Shown one piece after another: positions 1-11,063 of a stretch of 64,000 nucleotides of DNA. The stretch is from Rebecca billardiae RCC1528 (Eukaryota; Haptophyta): the NCBI GenBank assembly GCA_965240325.2, contig OZ251225.1:682001-746000 (forward strand), in the 5' to 3' direction. Position 1 is the first letter of the stretch, and every line of letters begins with the position of its first letter. The notes beneath the pieces were generated by a model. That model was not told where the DNA came from and made no database searches. It saw only the letters and a program-made list of their open reading frames with translations. The translations under genes were made by a program, and so were the position numbers.

Positions 1-3000
1 ACGCGAGCGCGCGCGCGCCGTCGAGCGACGGGCCGCCGGCGCCGCCTTCGCGCGGCCGCGGCTGGGAGGCGCGCCACGCGACGACGGAGGCGAGCTCGTC
101 GCGCAGCTCGGCGACGGTGCCGCGCAGCCCGTCGTTCTCCTCGCGCAGCGCCTGCGCCCGCAGCCGCTCGCGCTCGAAGTCCCACTCGCCGCCGCCGCGC
201 AGCGCGTCGAGCTGCTGCAGCAGCGCCGCGTGCGCCGCGCGCACCGACTCGGCCGGCGCGGCGCGCGCGAGCTCGGCCTCGGCGGCGGCGAGCTCGGCGC
301 GCAGGATGGAGGCGCCCGCGCGCAGCGCGCCGAGCTGCTCGCCCAGCGACTCCCGCGCGCGCACCGTCTCGGCCAGCTCCTCGTGCAGCCCGTCGTGCAC
401 GCGCAGCGAGCGCTGGCGCTCGTCGGTGAGCGCGGCGCGCGCGGCGCTCAGCTGCGCGGCCGCGTCGCGCGCCGCCGCCTCGTGTGCGCGCTGGAGCTCC
501 GAGGCGAGGGCGCGCGCCTCGGTGGGCTCGTCGGAGGAGGCGTCGAGCGTGAGGTCCTGCGGCGCCGCGCGGGGCGGCGGGCGCCGAGGCGCGCAGACCG
601 ATCAATCGCGCGCGGCGCGCGGATGGCCGCGGGGCGGCGGCGCGCGGCGCGCCGCGCGCGGCGCGGCGCAGCGTCGCGGCGCAGCGCGCGGCGGCGCGCG
701 GCGGCGCGCGGCGGCGCGCGCACCGGCGGGAGCGGCAGCTCGTCGTGCGCCTCGGGAGCGGCCTGGCGCAGCGTGCGCCGCGCGTCGAGCGCCGCCTCCG
801 CCAGCGCCGCGTTGCGCAGCAGCAGCCGGCGCACCTGCGCCGCCGCCGCCTGCAGGCTCTGCGCGAGCTCGGCGGCGGCGCGGCCGTCGGCGCCGGGCGG
901 CGCGGCCGCGTCGGCGGCGGCGGCGGCGGCGAGCGCGGCAGCGCGAGCGGAGACGGCGTCGACCGAGCCGAGGGCGAGGTGCGCCTCGAGCAGCGAGCGC
1001 GCGTCAGCCTCACCCGGCGCGAGCGGCGCGCGCGGCATCGTGCCGCCCACGCTGAACTCGCGCGTCTGCGCGAGGCTGGCTGGCGGCGAGCGCTGCGGTT
1101 GCCCCAGTCCCTGCGGCTGCGGCGGCCGCGGCCGCGCGGCTGGCGGCGACGGCGGTGTTGCGCTCCCAGCGGCGCTCTGCGCGCGGGGCTCGACGCCGTC
1201 GGCGCCGAGGCTGTCGCGCGCGGCGCGCGGCGCCGATCGCGCGGCCAGCTCGCCGCCCGCGCCGCTCGCGCGGCCGCCGGATGCGCCTTCGTCGTCGGTG
1301 GCGGTGGCGGCGGCGCCGCCGCTGTCCCCGCCCGCGTCGGCGGCGGCGGCGCCGCCGCCGCCGCCGACGGCGGCGCTCGCCGCGCCGCCCGGCACCGCGC
1401 CGCCCTTGGAGAAGCCCGCGCGCACGATGGTGGCGTGCGTGGGGCCGGCGCGGGCGGGCTCGCGCATGCTGCCCACGCGCGAGACGCTGCCCCCCTCGCC
1501 CTCATCCGCCTGGCGCCCCTCCGCGCCGCCGCCGTCCGCGCCGCCGCCGCCGCCGTCCGCGCCGCCGCCGCCGCCGTCCGCGCCGCCGCCGCCGCCGCCC
1601 GCGCCGCCGGATCCGCCGCCCGCGCCAGCGGCGGCGGCGTGCGCGGCGTGGTGTGCGCCGAGCGGCGGCGTGGCTGCGGGCACGACGAGCCCGAGCGCCT
1701 CGCGCACCTCGCGCGCCTCGCGCCCCCCGCCCACCGCCCTCGCGAGCACGTCGAGCTGCAGCTCGAGCGTGGCGCGCGCGCAGTCCAAGTCGCGCAGCTG
1801 CGCGGCGCGCGCGGCCGCGCGCACGCGCCACGCCTCCGCCTCGGCGCGGGCGGCGTCGCGCTCGGCCTCGAGGGCGAGCGTGGCGCCGCGCTGCCGCGCG
1901 ACCAGCGCCTCGCGCTCCGCCTGCAGCGCCTCCACCCGCTCCACCGCGCCCGCCGCCTCGCGCAGCGCGCGGCCCTCGAAGGCGGCGCCGCGCGCGTCCG
2001 CCGCCACGGCCGCGCGCGCCGCTTGGAGCTCGGCCTCGCGAACGGCGGTGGCGAGGAGGGAGGCGGCGATGGCGGCGGCGCGCGCCTCGGAGGTGCGCTC
2101 GTCCGCGCGCGCCCTCTCCGCGCCGAGCAGCGCCGCCGCGCCGCGCTCGCGCTCGCGCGCCGCGCGCAGCTCCGCCGCCTCGGCGCCGAGCGAGGCCGCC
2201 GCCGCCTCGGCCGCGTCGGCGCGCGCGGCCGCGCCGCCGAGCGCGGCCGCGTGCGCGGCCGCGGCCGCGAGCGCGGCGTCGCGCGCGGCGTCGGCGTCGG
2301 TGCGCGCGGCGGCGTGCGCGGCGAGCGCCGCCTCCGCCTCCGCGAGCGCCGCCTCCGCCGCCGCCGCCCGCCGCCGCGCCTCGCCCACCTCGTCCGCCGC
2401 CAGCAGCGCGGCCTCATCCGCGTCCGCGCGCGCACCGTCCGCGGCCGCGGCCGCGCGCGCGAGCTGCAGCCGCAGCTCGACGGCCTGCGCCTCGGCGTCG
2501 AGGCGCGCGGCGTCGGCGTCGATCGCGCGCGCCTCGAGCGCCTCGCGCGCCGCGTCCGCCTCGCGGAACCGCCCGCGCCACGCCACGAGCTCGCCCACCA
2601 GCCGATCGCGCTCACCGTCACGCGTCGCGGCGTCCGCCGCCATCGCGTCCGTCAGGCTGCCGAGCCGCGCGGCCGCCGCCGCGATGTCGACGGGCACGTC
2701 GCGCCGCGCGGCGCGCGCGGCCTCCTCGGCGGCAAGGCGCGCGTCGAGCTGCGCCGCGAGCTCGCGCTGCGCGTGCGCGCGCGCGTGCACCCAGCCGAGC
2801 AGCCGGCGCACGCGCCGCGTGCCGGCCACCGGCAGCGTCGAGCGCGCGCGCAGCGCCGCGCCCGTGCGCAACACGCCCGCGCACCCGTCGGCCGGCGCAG
2901 ACGCGTCCGGCAGGCAGAGCGCGGCGGTGGCGCAGTCGCCGCCGAGCGCGTCCTCGACGAGCTGCGCCAGCTCCACCGCCTTCACGCCGCCCGACTCGAG

Positions 3001-3798
3001 CGCCGCCCGCGCCGCCAGCGCCGCCGCGCTGCTCGTGCCCGCGGCCGCGCCCAACGCGCCCACCAGCGCCACGCCCAAAGGGTCAGTCGGGGCGCCCGTG
3101 TGCACGTGAGCAAGCACGAGCTGCGCGCTCGCGCCGCCCGGCGCGGGCGCGCCGAGGAGGCCGGCGGCGTCGGCGCCGCCGCCGCCGCCCGCCGCCGCGT
3201 CGACGCTCACCACGAGGAACGACGAGCCCGGCGGGCGCTGCGCAAGCGCGTGCGCGCGCGCGCCGTCGAGCGCGGCGCCGAGCGCGGCCGCGTCGGCGCC
3301 GCGCAGGTCGAGCGCACGCGCGCCCGGGATGGAGATGGGCGAGACGCCCGCGACGCCGGGCGCGAGCGGCACGGCCGCCTTCTGCGCGTCGAACAGGTCG
3401 ACGACGCGCTCGCGCTCCGCCGGGAGGCACGCGACGCAGCGCGCGAGCAGCGAGCGCTCGAGCCCGACAGTCGCGCCCAGCGTGCCGAGCGCCATCCGGC
3501 AGAGCTCGCTGTGCAGCTCGACCGCGCGGCGGCCGGAGCCGATGACGAAGAACGTCGCGTTGATGCCGCGGCCCACCGAGTCGAGCAGCGGGCGCACCAC
3601 CGTCGCGTACACGTCCGCGGGCGGCGCGGCGGCGTCCAGCACCCGGTCAAAGCCAAACACACCCCGCCCGCCGGCGGGCGTGAGCAGCTCGATGGAGGTG
3701 CCTTGCACGAGCAGGCGGGTGGCGCCGCGCGCGTCTTCTGCGTCGCCCGGCGCCGTGCGCGGCTGCGCGAAGACCGTCACGCGCTCGGCGTCGGCCAT
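1..3798 (-). CDS. Divergent kinesin-like protein with long Ala-rich coiled coil (3' end outside window)
   Basis: Two exons on the minus strand: 3798-724 and 556-1, joined across a phase-0 intron at 723-557 (GTGCGC...CGCAG). The ATG at 3798 was chosen because it directly precedes a kinesin-motor-like block. Residues 45-95 match the motor pattern of F-FD-x-V, a VY/PLL helix and G-x-N-A-T, followed by a relic P-loop region reading IGSGRRAVEL where motors have GQTGSGKT. A later segment (LGGDCATAALCLPDAS, near residue 310) matches the kinesin 'LGGNSKT..I..ISP' helix, followed by a 'LR.GAALRAR' equivalent of 'LRFA.RA'. Switch I and the DLAGSE switch II are not recognisable, so ATP hydrolysis is doubtful. 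Residues ~345-700 are heptad-like and Ala/Arg/Glu-rich, followed by a Gly-Asp repeat linker (~residues 745-790). Exon 2 is another coiled coil. It is probably a cytoskeletal or basal-body scaffold rather than a motor. The gene runs off the left edge. Confidence 0.8.
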
Positions 3799-5403
3799 GC
3801 CCTCAATCACAGCGAGGCGTACACCCCGCGACAGCTCCCGCGCCCTCCATCGTGGCCGCCTTGAAACGGCTGCTCGGCCGTTTGCACTGGCCACTGGGGA
3901 CACGGCACCCAGGGTCGGAGAAAATCGGCGCGCTTTTTATTTCCGCCTTGCATTTATTCAGCCGCGCGCTGCGCGGCGGACGCGCGCGTCTCGGGCGAGC
4001 GGGCGACGGCGCCGCGCTCCCGTGCGTGTGGACGATCCCGCGAGCGCAGAGCCGGCGAGCTAGGCTGGGCAGTCGTGCTGAAGTGCCATTCGCCGCTTCG
4101 CGCCGCGCATCGCATTCGGCTGTACTTGCCTCGGGCCAGCACTTGTCTGTGCACACCGCCACACGGCCAGCCCGTCGCCCGCGTGCGCCATGCGAGGTGA
4201 GACACACACGGAGCATGCGCTTCCGCGCGGCGAGGCCTACGCTGTACGCACTGCGCTACCTTGCGCCGCCGCGCATGAGCGCGGGTCCGAACAGCTGCGT
4301 GCAGGTGTGCTGATTGCATCATTCATACGAGCCGATTGGTCGAACAAGCGCTCTGGCCCGACGATGACGTTGCAGCGCACGCCATGCTGATATGCGGTGA
4401 CGCGGAGCATGTGCGCTCGCGCGGAGTGGCCACACGCGTGACCGCTGTCCAGCTCTGCCCCGGCATTGAACTCCGTGACTCGTGCTCCGACGTCAATCTT
4501 GGCCCGAGCTAGTACGTGCATGTATGCGTGCTGATGCAGAATATACCTGAACGAGGCCCATGATGGCCTGCCTGCGTGTATGTGCCTCCTCGGATGACAC
4601 GGCGCGTGTATGAATGTGTGTATACTACCTTGTCAAGCAGTAGCTCACGTCTGGACGTTCGTGTCGAACTTGACGGTGCGCATCGTGCACACACGGTCAG
4701 CCTTGATAGACGCACCCGTGCAGCCGGAAGGCAGCATCAGCCTGCCTAAGACGTGAGCATCCAGCCCCGACGCCGCTTCCGGTGCCTGAATGGCGCGCGC
4801 TCCTTTCACGCGGGAATGTGCTCACTACATCACTATCCAGAAGGGCGCATGTCCGTGCTTTGCATGCTCACATGACCCTCGCCGTAGGTCGATGCCAACC
4901 GCTGCGTGATGCTCGATCATGCCTTTTGACGGCTGTGTGACCCGTGCAGATGCGTATGCCAGGCAGCGTACTGTGACGAGCGATGACGCGTGCATACACT
5001 ACCTGGACATTGCCCAGTGCAACCAAGTGCCGGACGCCGACGCCGCTGCTCGCGGCACGCGTGCAGTCAGCCGAGGAATGCACACAACTTCCTTGTTGGT
5101 GCGGCGCACGCGATGGCCTGAGGCGCGGCGGATGCAGTGATTCCGAACGGCGAGCGGTGGAACGACGCAAATGGCTGCTCTTCAGCCGCGCTCAACCACG
5201 CGCACCGCCTTCGCGGGCACGCAACTACCGCAGGAGGGCGCGCAGTCGGCGCCCATCTCGCCCCTCCAGCGCCGCCCAGCGCGCTGTCAGCGCAGCCGCC
5301 AGCGGCAGAGGTTGGTGGTGCTCTGACGGCATCACCAACATATTCGGAAAAGAAAATCCCCACCCGAAATTCCTGCGCCCAGTGGTGCTTTCCGGACCAA
5401 TTC
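3799..5403. other. Intergenic stretch, no supported gene
   Basis: Upstream region of the kinesin-like gene. Base composition falls to ordinary intergenic values (ATG/TGTG-rich at 4500-4900). Open frames here are short and overlap on both strands, and none shows domain-like sequence. No promoter element was assigned. Confidence 0.5.
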
Positions 5404-5863
5404 GGGGCGATGGCCGACGCGACGGGAGTGGTGGGTTTGGCAGTCCGCGGCGGTTATCGCGTTATGACTGCCGCGTCGCTGCTCCGCCGCCGCCCGTGCC
5501 CCTCCCCGCTAGGTGGGCGTACCCGGCCGGACGCGGGCTCGGCGCTCGCAGCGGCATCGCCGGAGTGACCGGACGGTGACGAGATGTGAGTCGGAAGCAG
5601 CTCGCCTTTGCGGCGCGGGTACCAAGCGGAAAGTGAGCGTACCTGCAGGCGGGCCGACCCTCGGCGTGACAGGCGCACCTTCGGGGCCGGTCAGGGGAGC
5701 CCACGTCGTGCAGCCGACCGCTTCCGCCGCGACTGCCCCCCGGCGCACCCTGCCCCGGCCGACGCCTGAGCACAGCGGCCCCGCCCGGGCCCGGGGCCCC
5801 CGGGCGGCAGGCCGCGGCGGCGCCGGCACACTCACGGACAGCCAGCGGCGCTCCTCCGCCTCC
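5404..5863 (+). repeat. Left arm of 460-bp inverted repeat
   Basis: The segment reappears as its reverse complement at 6438-6897. The same short ORFs therefore appear on opposite strands. By eye the two arms differ at about one base (near 5697), apart from breaks at both ends. No coding motif was seen in the arm. Confidence 0.9.
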
Positions 5864-6437
5864 TTCGTTCTTCGTTCATCGGTGTCCCCTCGGTGTTGCG
5901 AGCAGCGCGCGCATTCATCCCGCCCGGCCTCGTCATGAAATTGCACCCGTGCTGCTTCTGGGTCCCCTGCGGCTTCCGGCGCTGGGCGCACAGTGGAGCG
6001 GAGTGTGAGGGGGCGGTGCGCTGTCGTCCATCGTGCGCGCTCTTCGCTCGTCACCACCCTCTGCCTCGCTCGAGCGCGGCGCGCGCTCCGCGCATTCTGC
6101 CTCGCTCGTGCGCCAGCGCGCTTTTATCCTGGGGATGACGCGTGCATCCGTGCTGCTTCGGCGTCCTCCTGCACCGTCCGGCGGCCGAGCGCACAGCGGG
6201 GCGACGCGGGAGGTGCCGGTGCAGGGGCGTCCGTCGCGGTCACTCAGCGCTCATCGCCGTCTGCTTCGCTCGAGCGAGAGCGCCCTCAGCGCATTCATCA
6301 CGCCCGGATGCCGCCAGTCGCCACGCGGGGGGCAGGGCGGCGAGGCAGCGCCCGCCCGCAGCGCCCCGCGCCCCGTGGACGCTGACTCAAGCCGCACCCA
6401 CCCCAGCGCGGCGATCCCACGCCAGGGAGGGCGGGCG
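5864..6437. repeat. 574-bp spacer between inverted arms, with degenerate internal duplication
   Basis: The spacer carries two diverged copies of a ~170-bp segment (about 5935-6110 and 6140-6310). They share the motif CCGTGCTGCTTC near the start and a GCTCGAGCG / GCGCATTC motif near the end. No gene is recognised. Confidence 0.55.
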
Positions 6438-6897
6438 GGAGGCGGAGGAGCGCCGCTGGCTGTCCGTGAGTGTGCCGGCGCCGCCGCGGCCTGCCGCCCG
6501 GGGGCCCCGGGCCCGGGCGGGGCCGCTGTGCTCAGGCGTCGGCCGGGGCAGGGTGCGCCGGGGGGCAGTCGCGGCGGAAGCGGTCGGCTGCACGACGTGG
6601 GCTGCCCTGACCGGCCCCGAAGGTGCGCCTGTCACGCCGAGGGTCGGCCCGCCTGCAGGTACGCTCACTTTCCGCTTGGTACCCGCGCCGCAAAGGCGAG
6701 CTGCTTCCGACTCACATCTCGTCACCGTCCGGTCACTCCGGCGATGCCGCTGCGAGCGCCGAGCCCGCGTCCGGCCGGGTACGCCCACCTAGCGGGGAGG
6801 GGCACGGGCGGCGGCGGAGCAGCGACGCGGCAGTCATAACGCGATAACCGCCGCGGACTGCCAAACCCACCACTCCCGTCGCGTCGGCCATCGCCCC
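6438..6897 (-). repeat. Right arm of 460-bp inverted repeat
   Basis: Reverse complement of 5404-5863. The arm stops abruptly where sequence changes from shared to unique, immediately before a GCGCGC tract at 6903. Confidence 0.9.
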
Positions 6898-6974
6898 ATA
6901 ACCGCGCGCGCGTCGTGCTCCTTCTGGCGATCCGGTGTTACGATACGCTGATGATGCTGCAGGGGTTGCCTGGG

Positions 6975-7023
6975 GCCGCCAGTCGCCACGCGGGGGGCAG
7001 GGCGGCGAGGCAGCGCCCGCCCA
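6975..7023 (+). repeat. Second copy of a ~47-bp direct repeat
   Basis: The block beginning CCGCCAGTCGCCACGCGGGG is present at about 6311-6358 (inside the spacer next to the inverted repeat) and again at about 6977-7023, in the same orientation and essentially identical. It lies just outside the right arm. Confidence 0.75.
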
Positions 7024-7135
7024 AAGGGGCGCAGCGCCAGGCGCCACGCCGGCATGGCCGGCGTCGGCCGGCGCGGCCGAGGCCAGGCCCGGCCCCGACC
7101 CCAGAAGGAGCACGACGCGCGCGCGGTTATTGCTA

Positions 7136-8206
7136 ATACTGCAGTCATGTTGAAGCACCCCCCCCATGTCCTTCTGTGGGGGGGGGTGCACCCTGCTCGA
7201 AGGGCTGATGGGCAGCAGGGGGGGGGGGGGTGCAACCTGCTCAAGCTCAGGCTGGCGGGCTGCAGGGGGGGGGGGGGTGCTCGCACCCCGATTGAGCAGG
7301 CCCATTGGGTGCTGCGGCAGGCGCGCGCCGCGGGCCCGGGCAGGCCGTCGCAGTGCAGGAAGTGGTCCCAGAGCTCTGCAGAGCGCGCCTGCGGCGCAAT
7401 GACTGGCCTTCATAGCAGTAGTCTTCATCACCCATCCGCCATCTCATGATATCCGCCTAAGCGGGGGCCATCGCGCCGAGCGCACCGCGCGTGACTCGTG
7501 TCGGCGCGGCCGACCGTGACGTCTACGGACTGCTCGGCCTCGGACGCTCGTCACTCCCGACTGGGACGCGGCCGCCGACTGCACGAGCGGCACCCTGCCT
7601 AGGGCGGTCGGCGCGTCGCTGCTCGCGACGCACCTACTCCGAAGCAGACGCCCCTCGCCGGCCCGCAAGCTCGGCCACCATGCCACCGCGTGGCGAGCGC
7701 AACCGGTTGCGCTCTGGGCTGACCAAGCCAGCAACCGGGAGCGGCGCGGACGCCGCGCCACCGCGTCCGCCTGCCGTCGCGGTTGGATTGAGCACGGACC
7801 GTAGCACGAAGGCACGTGGCGTGCCAGCGCGCTGCCAGCCCACCAGCGCTCTCCGTTGCACGTACGCGCACAACGCACGCTTGGCCGGGCGCCCGGGGCC
7901 GCGGGGGAATCCAGCGCCGCCATCGTCTCGATCAGAGCGCCAGCCTTCGGCTATGCTGTGCATCCTCATAGAAAGCACGCCAAAAAGGGCCAAAATTTTC
8001 TTCGCCTCGGCCCGGCGGGGCCCCGGGGGAGGCCCCCCGGACCCCCCGCTGTGGGTCCGGGGGCTGGCGCCCCCGGACTTCCGGTGCAGGGGGGGGGGGC
8101 TACCACCTCGGGGCGCCAGACGCTGCAGGGGGGGGTCGCAACCTGATCAGGCTCAGAAGGCCCCACAGAAGGACACAGTGGCAGGGTTACAACATGACTG
8201 CAGTAT
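7136..8206. mobile_element. Putative 1.07-kb non-autonomous element with inverted ends and internal poly-G modules
   Basis: The left end (7136-7181) begins ATACTGCAGTCATGTTG and continues to a CCTTCTGTGGGG motif. The right end (8161-8206) is its imperfect reverse complement, starting CCCCACAGAAGGACA and ending CATGACTGCAGTAT. Inside, a G-run module (GCAG followed by 8-13 G, then TGCAACCTGCTCAAGCTCAG-like sequence) occurs near 7212, 7262, 8089 and 8131. No transposase is present and no clear target-site duplication was found, so the mobile-element call is an inference from the inverted ends. Confidence 0.5.
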
Positions 8207-8266
8207 CAGGACTATGGTACGACGATTTCTTAAATAAGACTCATCATCATCTACACCTTTATATTA

Positions 8267-8832
8267 AAGGGTCAACCCACTATAAATAACTGTCAGGCAG
8301 CGCCATTCGCCGACGAGTGCCCACGGCCCACGTGCGCAAGTTTGTGCGACATTCACAGCGACGACGAGGTCGCGGAACCCGGCCGCTCCGACGCGCTCTT
8401 GACTTCCGCGTGGGACGTGCGGGGAGGTCAATCTCTGAACACATCCTCATTGTCGACGGTGCCGACCTCGCCGCCCTGAATGTCGCACAAATTTGAGAAT
8501 GGCACCTCGGGCGTGGGCCGCGACACGCATGCCAGGTCAGCGCGGCGCTCTGTGGGCAAGCGCGCCAAGGGGCGCAGCGAGTCCGGTGCGGCTGTCGTGT
8601 CACGGGTCGATCGCGAGCGCCGAGTCGGCAGTCGCAGCCGCGCGCGCGCCGCGCCGCAGGCGCCGGGTCGCCCGGGGGAGAAGGCGCCGCTGCAGCGCTC
8701 CTTCTGCCATCACGCGATCCGCCGGCAGGAAGACCTGACTTGCGCCCAGTTTTGACCAAAACGATGAATCTTCAACTCCGCGCGCTCTGAGCGGCTCTGG
8801 GTAAACCTGACAGTTATAGTGGGACGGCCCTT
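8267..8832. mobile_element. 566-bp MITE with ~30-bp terminal inverted repeats and TA target duplication
   Basis: The left end runs AAGGGTCAACCCACTATAAA and then ACTGTCAGG (8267-8296). The reverse complement of 8803-8832 reads AAGGGCCGTCCCACTATAAC and then TGTCAGG. Both ends abut TA (8265-8266 and 8833-8834), the duplication expected of Tc1/mariner-type insertion. No transposase frame lies inside, so it is a non-autonomous element. Confidence 0.65.
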
Positions 8833-9707
8833 TAGGCAGGCAGTAGGCATGATGAGGGCCACGCGGCTCGCCTGACTCGTCTGTCGAAGTACTGATTGGA
8901 GGCGGAGGATGTGTAAGCGCGTTGGCCGCGGATGATCATGAGGGATGGAGTCGTCGCCGATGCTGATCATACATACCGCGGAGGAGTACACGGTGCACGG
9001 CGCACGCCGCAGCGCGGCGCGACGGGCGGCGGCGCGGCGCGCTCGGAATTTATTCCGAAAGAGGGCCCGAGCGTACGGGCCGACGCGCCCACTCGCGGCG
9101 CGCCCCGCGCGCGCCCCGCCTAATGCGCGAGCACACGCGAGGCGCGGGTCGACACGCTGGGGTGCGCGGCGCGGCCGTCAACAGCTCCCCCCCGTGTTGA
9201 CGAGCGTCCCGGGTTCCATTTTCCGGACTCCCCTTGAGCTAAACTTTGAAAAAGCGTATTCGTCGTCACGAAATCACGTCGTCAGAAAGTGCATGTAGAC
9301 TCCTGCTCATAGCAAGGGCTTACATTGAACATAGCTACCTGGTGCCCATACTCGGCTGCCAAAGGCCTGCTTGCTATTTACTGCGGCCCTTGTGAGCCCC
9401 TCCCCTGGTGACCATGCATATTTACTATCTAGTGACGATAATTAACCGCGCCGGCGCGGGTCCGAACGAGGATCACGCGCCCGGGCCCAAGCATGCATAT
9501 TTGAATGAAGCCTGTTGCTTATTGTCGTGGGTTTCGTGAGCGACGGCTCGGCGCGAAAGTAGTAGTTAGTGATCAAGATTCGGCTGGTCACGTAATCGAG
9601 CGCAGCGCGCCGACCCCTGCAGGTTTTTTACCGCGGCGCGCCGCGGGCCCTGCTCCCTACCGGGGGCAACGCAAAAAGAGGCCAGGCGGGTCGACTCGAC
9701 GGCGCGC
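8833..9707. other. Intergenic region upstream of the Pro-rich gene
   Basis: No supported gene. Two copies of CATGCATATTT (about 9414 and 9491) are the most AT-rich motifs within 300 bases of the downstream ATG and could be core-promoter sequence. This is only suggestive. Confidence 0.4.
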
Positions 9708-10018
9708 ATGGCCATGGGGCGCCTTGCGACCGTGTGCGGCGCTCTGCTGCTTGGGCTGGCGGTCGTCCACGGCCAGAATCTGCCGCCACCGCCGCCCTCG
9801 CCGCCGCCATCGCCGCCGCCGCCCGCGCCGCCGCCGCCACCGCCGCCCTCGCCGCCGCCCTCGCCGCCGCCGCCCGCGCCGCCGCCGCCACCGCCGCCCT
9901 CGCCGCCGCCCTCGCCGCCGCCGGGAGGGGCGGGGGCTCCCGAGCCGCCGCCGCCGCCGCCGCCCTCGCCGCCGCCCTCGCCGCCGCCGCCCACGCCGCC
10001 GCCGCCGCCGCCGCCCAC

Positions 10019-10060
<42 letters not shown>

Positions 10061-10073
10061 CTCGCCGCCACCA

Positions 10074-10115
<42 letters not shown>

Positions 10116-10536
10116 AGGTTCTGCGAGGATCATCCACTTGCCTGTGTTGGAGGGGTACGCGCAAGCTGCGTGAGTGCCTGGGGCGTTCTGGTGTCGTCTG
10201 GGGTCGTCGGCAGGTGCCCCGCGAACGTGCCCCCGCGGTGCCCTGCATGTGTACACCGCTCACGCGCGCGCTCCCTTATGCCCGTGGATGGTGTGTTGGC
10301 AGGCCATTCGCATCATGCGCAAGTACGTCAAGCCGTTCCTCCAGTACCTCCAGGTGCTCAAGGTGCGCGTGTTGTGCAACTTCATCCTGACCGCATTCGC
10401 GCTCGGGGACAAGTGCGACTCGGCCGACGGGCAAGCGGTACCGTGGTTTGATCGCGGTCAAGCAGCGGCAGCCGGAGCGGCACGCCCCGACGACCTGTTA
10501 TTCCGCGACAGCTCGGCGCCCCCTGCGGCGCCTTAG
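9708..10536 (+). CDS. Secreted Ser-Pro-rich (hydroxyproline-rich-type) protein, 226 aa
   Basis: Two exons, 9708-10154 and 10303-10536, with a phase-0 GT-AG intron of 148 bp (GTACGC...GGCAG). A second in-frame Met lies two codons downstream. Residues 1-22 form a signal peptide (hydrophobic GALLLGLAVV core ending VHG). Residues ~25-137 are almost pure proline with PPPSPPP and PPPAPPP blocks. This type of tract, known from algal and plant wall glycoproteins, is a substrate for prolyl hydroxylation and arabinosylation. Exon 2 gives a cysteine-containing C-terminal domain of about 80 residues, beginning AIRIMRKYVKPFLQYLQVL, that I do not recognise. The protein is probably extracellular or surface. 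The Pro tract is encoded by CCGCCG repeats and may vary in length between strains. Confidence 0.75.
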
Positions 10537-10763
10537 ACTTGGTCCAGGATGCCAGGGAGGCTATGCCAGGAACGGACATGAACATCTAACTTTAGGTGGC
10601 CTCGGCTTCGCCGCCCACCATCCGGAATTGAGTACTTGAATTAGAGCGGAATATAACTCGGCACCCGAGTTGTTGTCGTTGACGGTTCTGTCTTCAATGA
10701 GTCCAATCACCGTAGCTAAGCAGAGTTGACATTATGACGTGCACGCTGCTCAGGTTCACTCTG

Positions 10764-11030
10764 CAGACCCCAGGGACCACCCCGCAGTTAGTTGGGCTTG
10801 TAAGTTTGTATGCTGTTGGCAATGATGGCATAGTCATACCCCCGCCTCCTCTGGAGGCGGGCTATCCACAGTGGAGTGGCCTGTCAGGGCACTATGACTA
10901 ACTAGGTAAGTAGGTGTCTCGGTCTTACCAGTGGTTTGAGGTTGGGTGGGGGTGGTGGTTGGTTGGGGGCTGGCCAGGGTAGGGCTGGAGGCTTCGGCCG
11001 CCAGTCTGATCACCCGGAGCCCGTTATAAA
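10764..11030 (+). repeat. Dispersed repeat, copy 1 (partner at 31787-31987)
   Basis: Shares long identical blocks with 31787-31987, including GGGGGCTGGCCAGGGTAGGG and the flanking GGTGGTGGTTGG. The two copies differ by several small insertions, for example an extra 20-25 bp between the GGGCAC and CAGTGG blocks. The segment is CpG-poor compared with its surroundings. A possible TA-rich junction follows at 11035-11046. Confidence 0.85.
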
Positions 11031-11046
11031 GGGGAATTTATTATAT

Positions 11047-11063
11047 AGAGAGAGAGAGAGAGA
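11047..11063. repeat. (GA)n microsatellite
   Basis: A short AG dinucleotide run immediately following the dispersed repeat and a TTATTATATAG junction. Confidence 0.8.

Noticed and set aside
230-3864. Plus-strand open frames of 790-1040 codons opposite the kinesin-like gene
   Set aside because: Arg/Ala/Pro-only composition produced by reading GC-rich coding DNA in other frames; no domain, and the minus-strand frame shows real family motifs.
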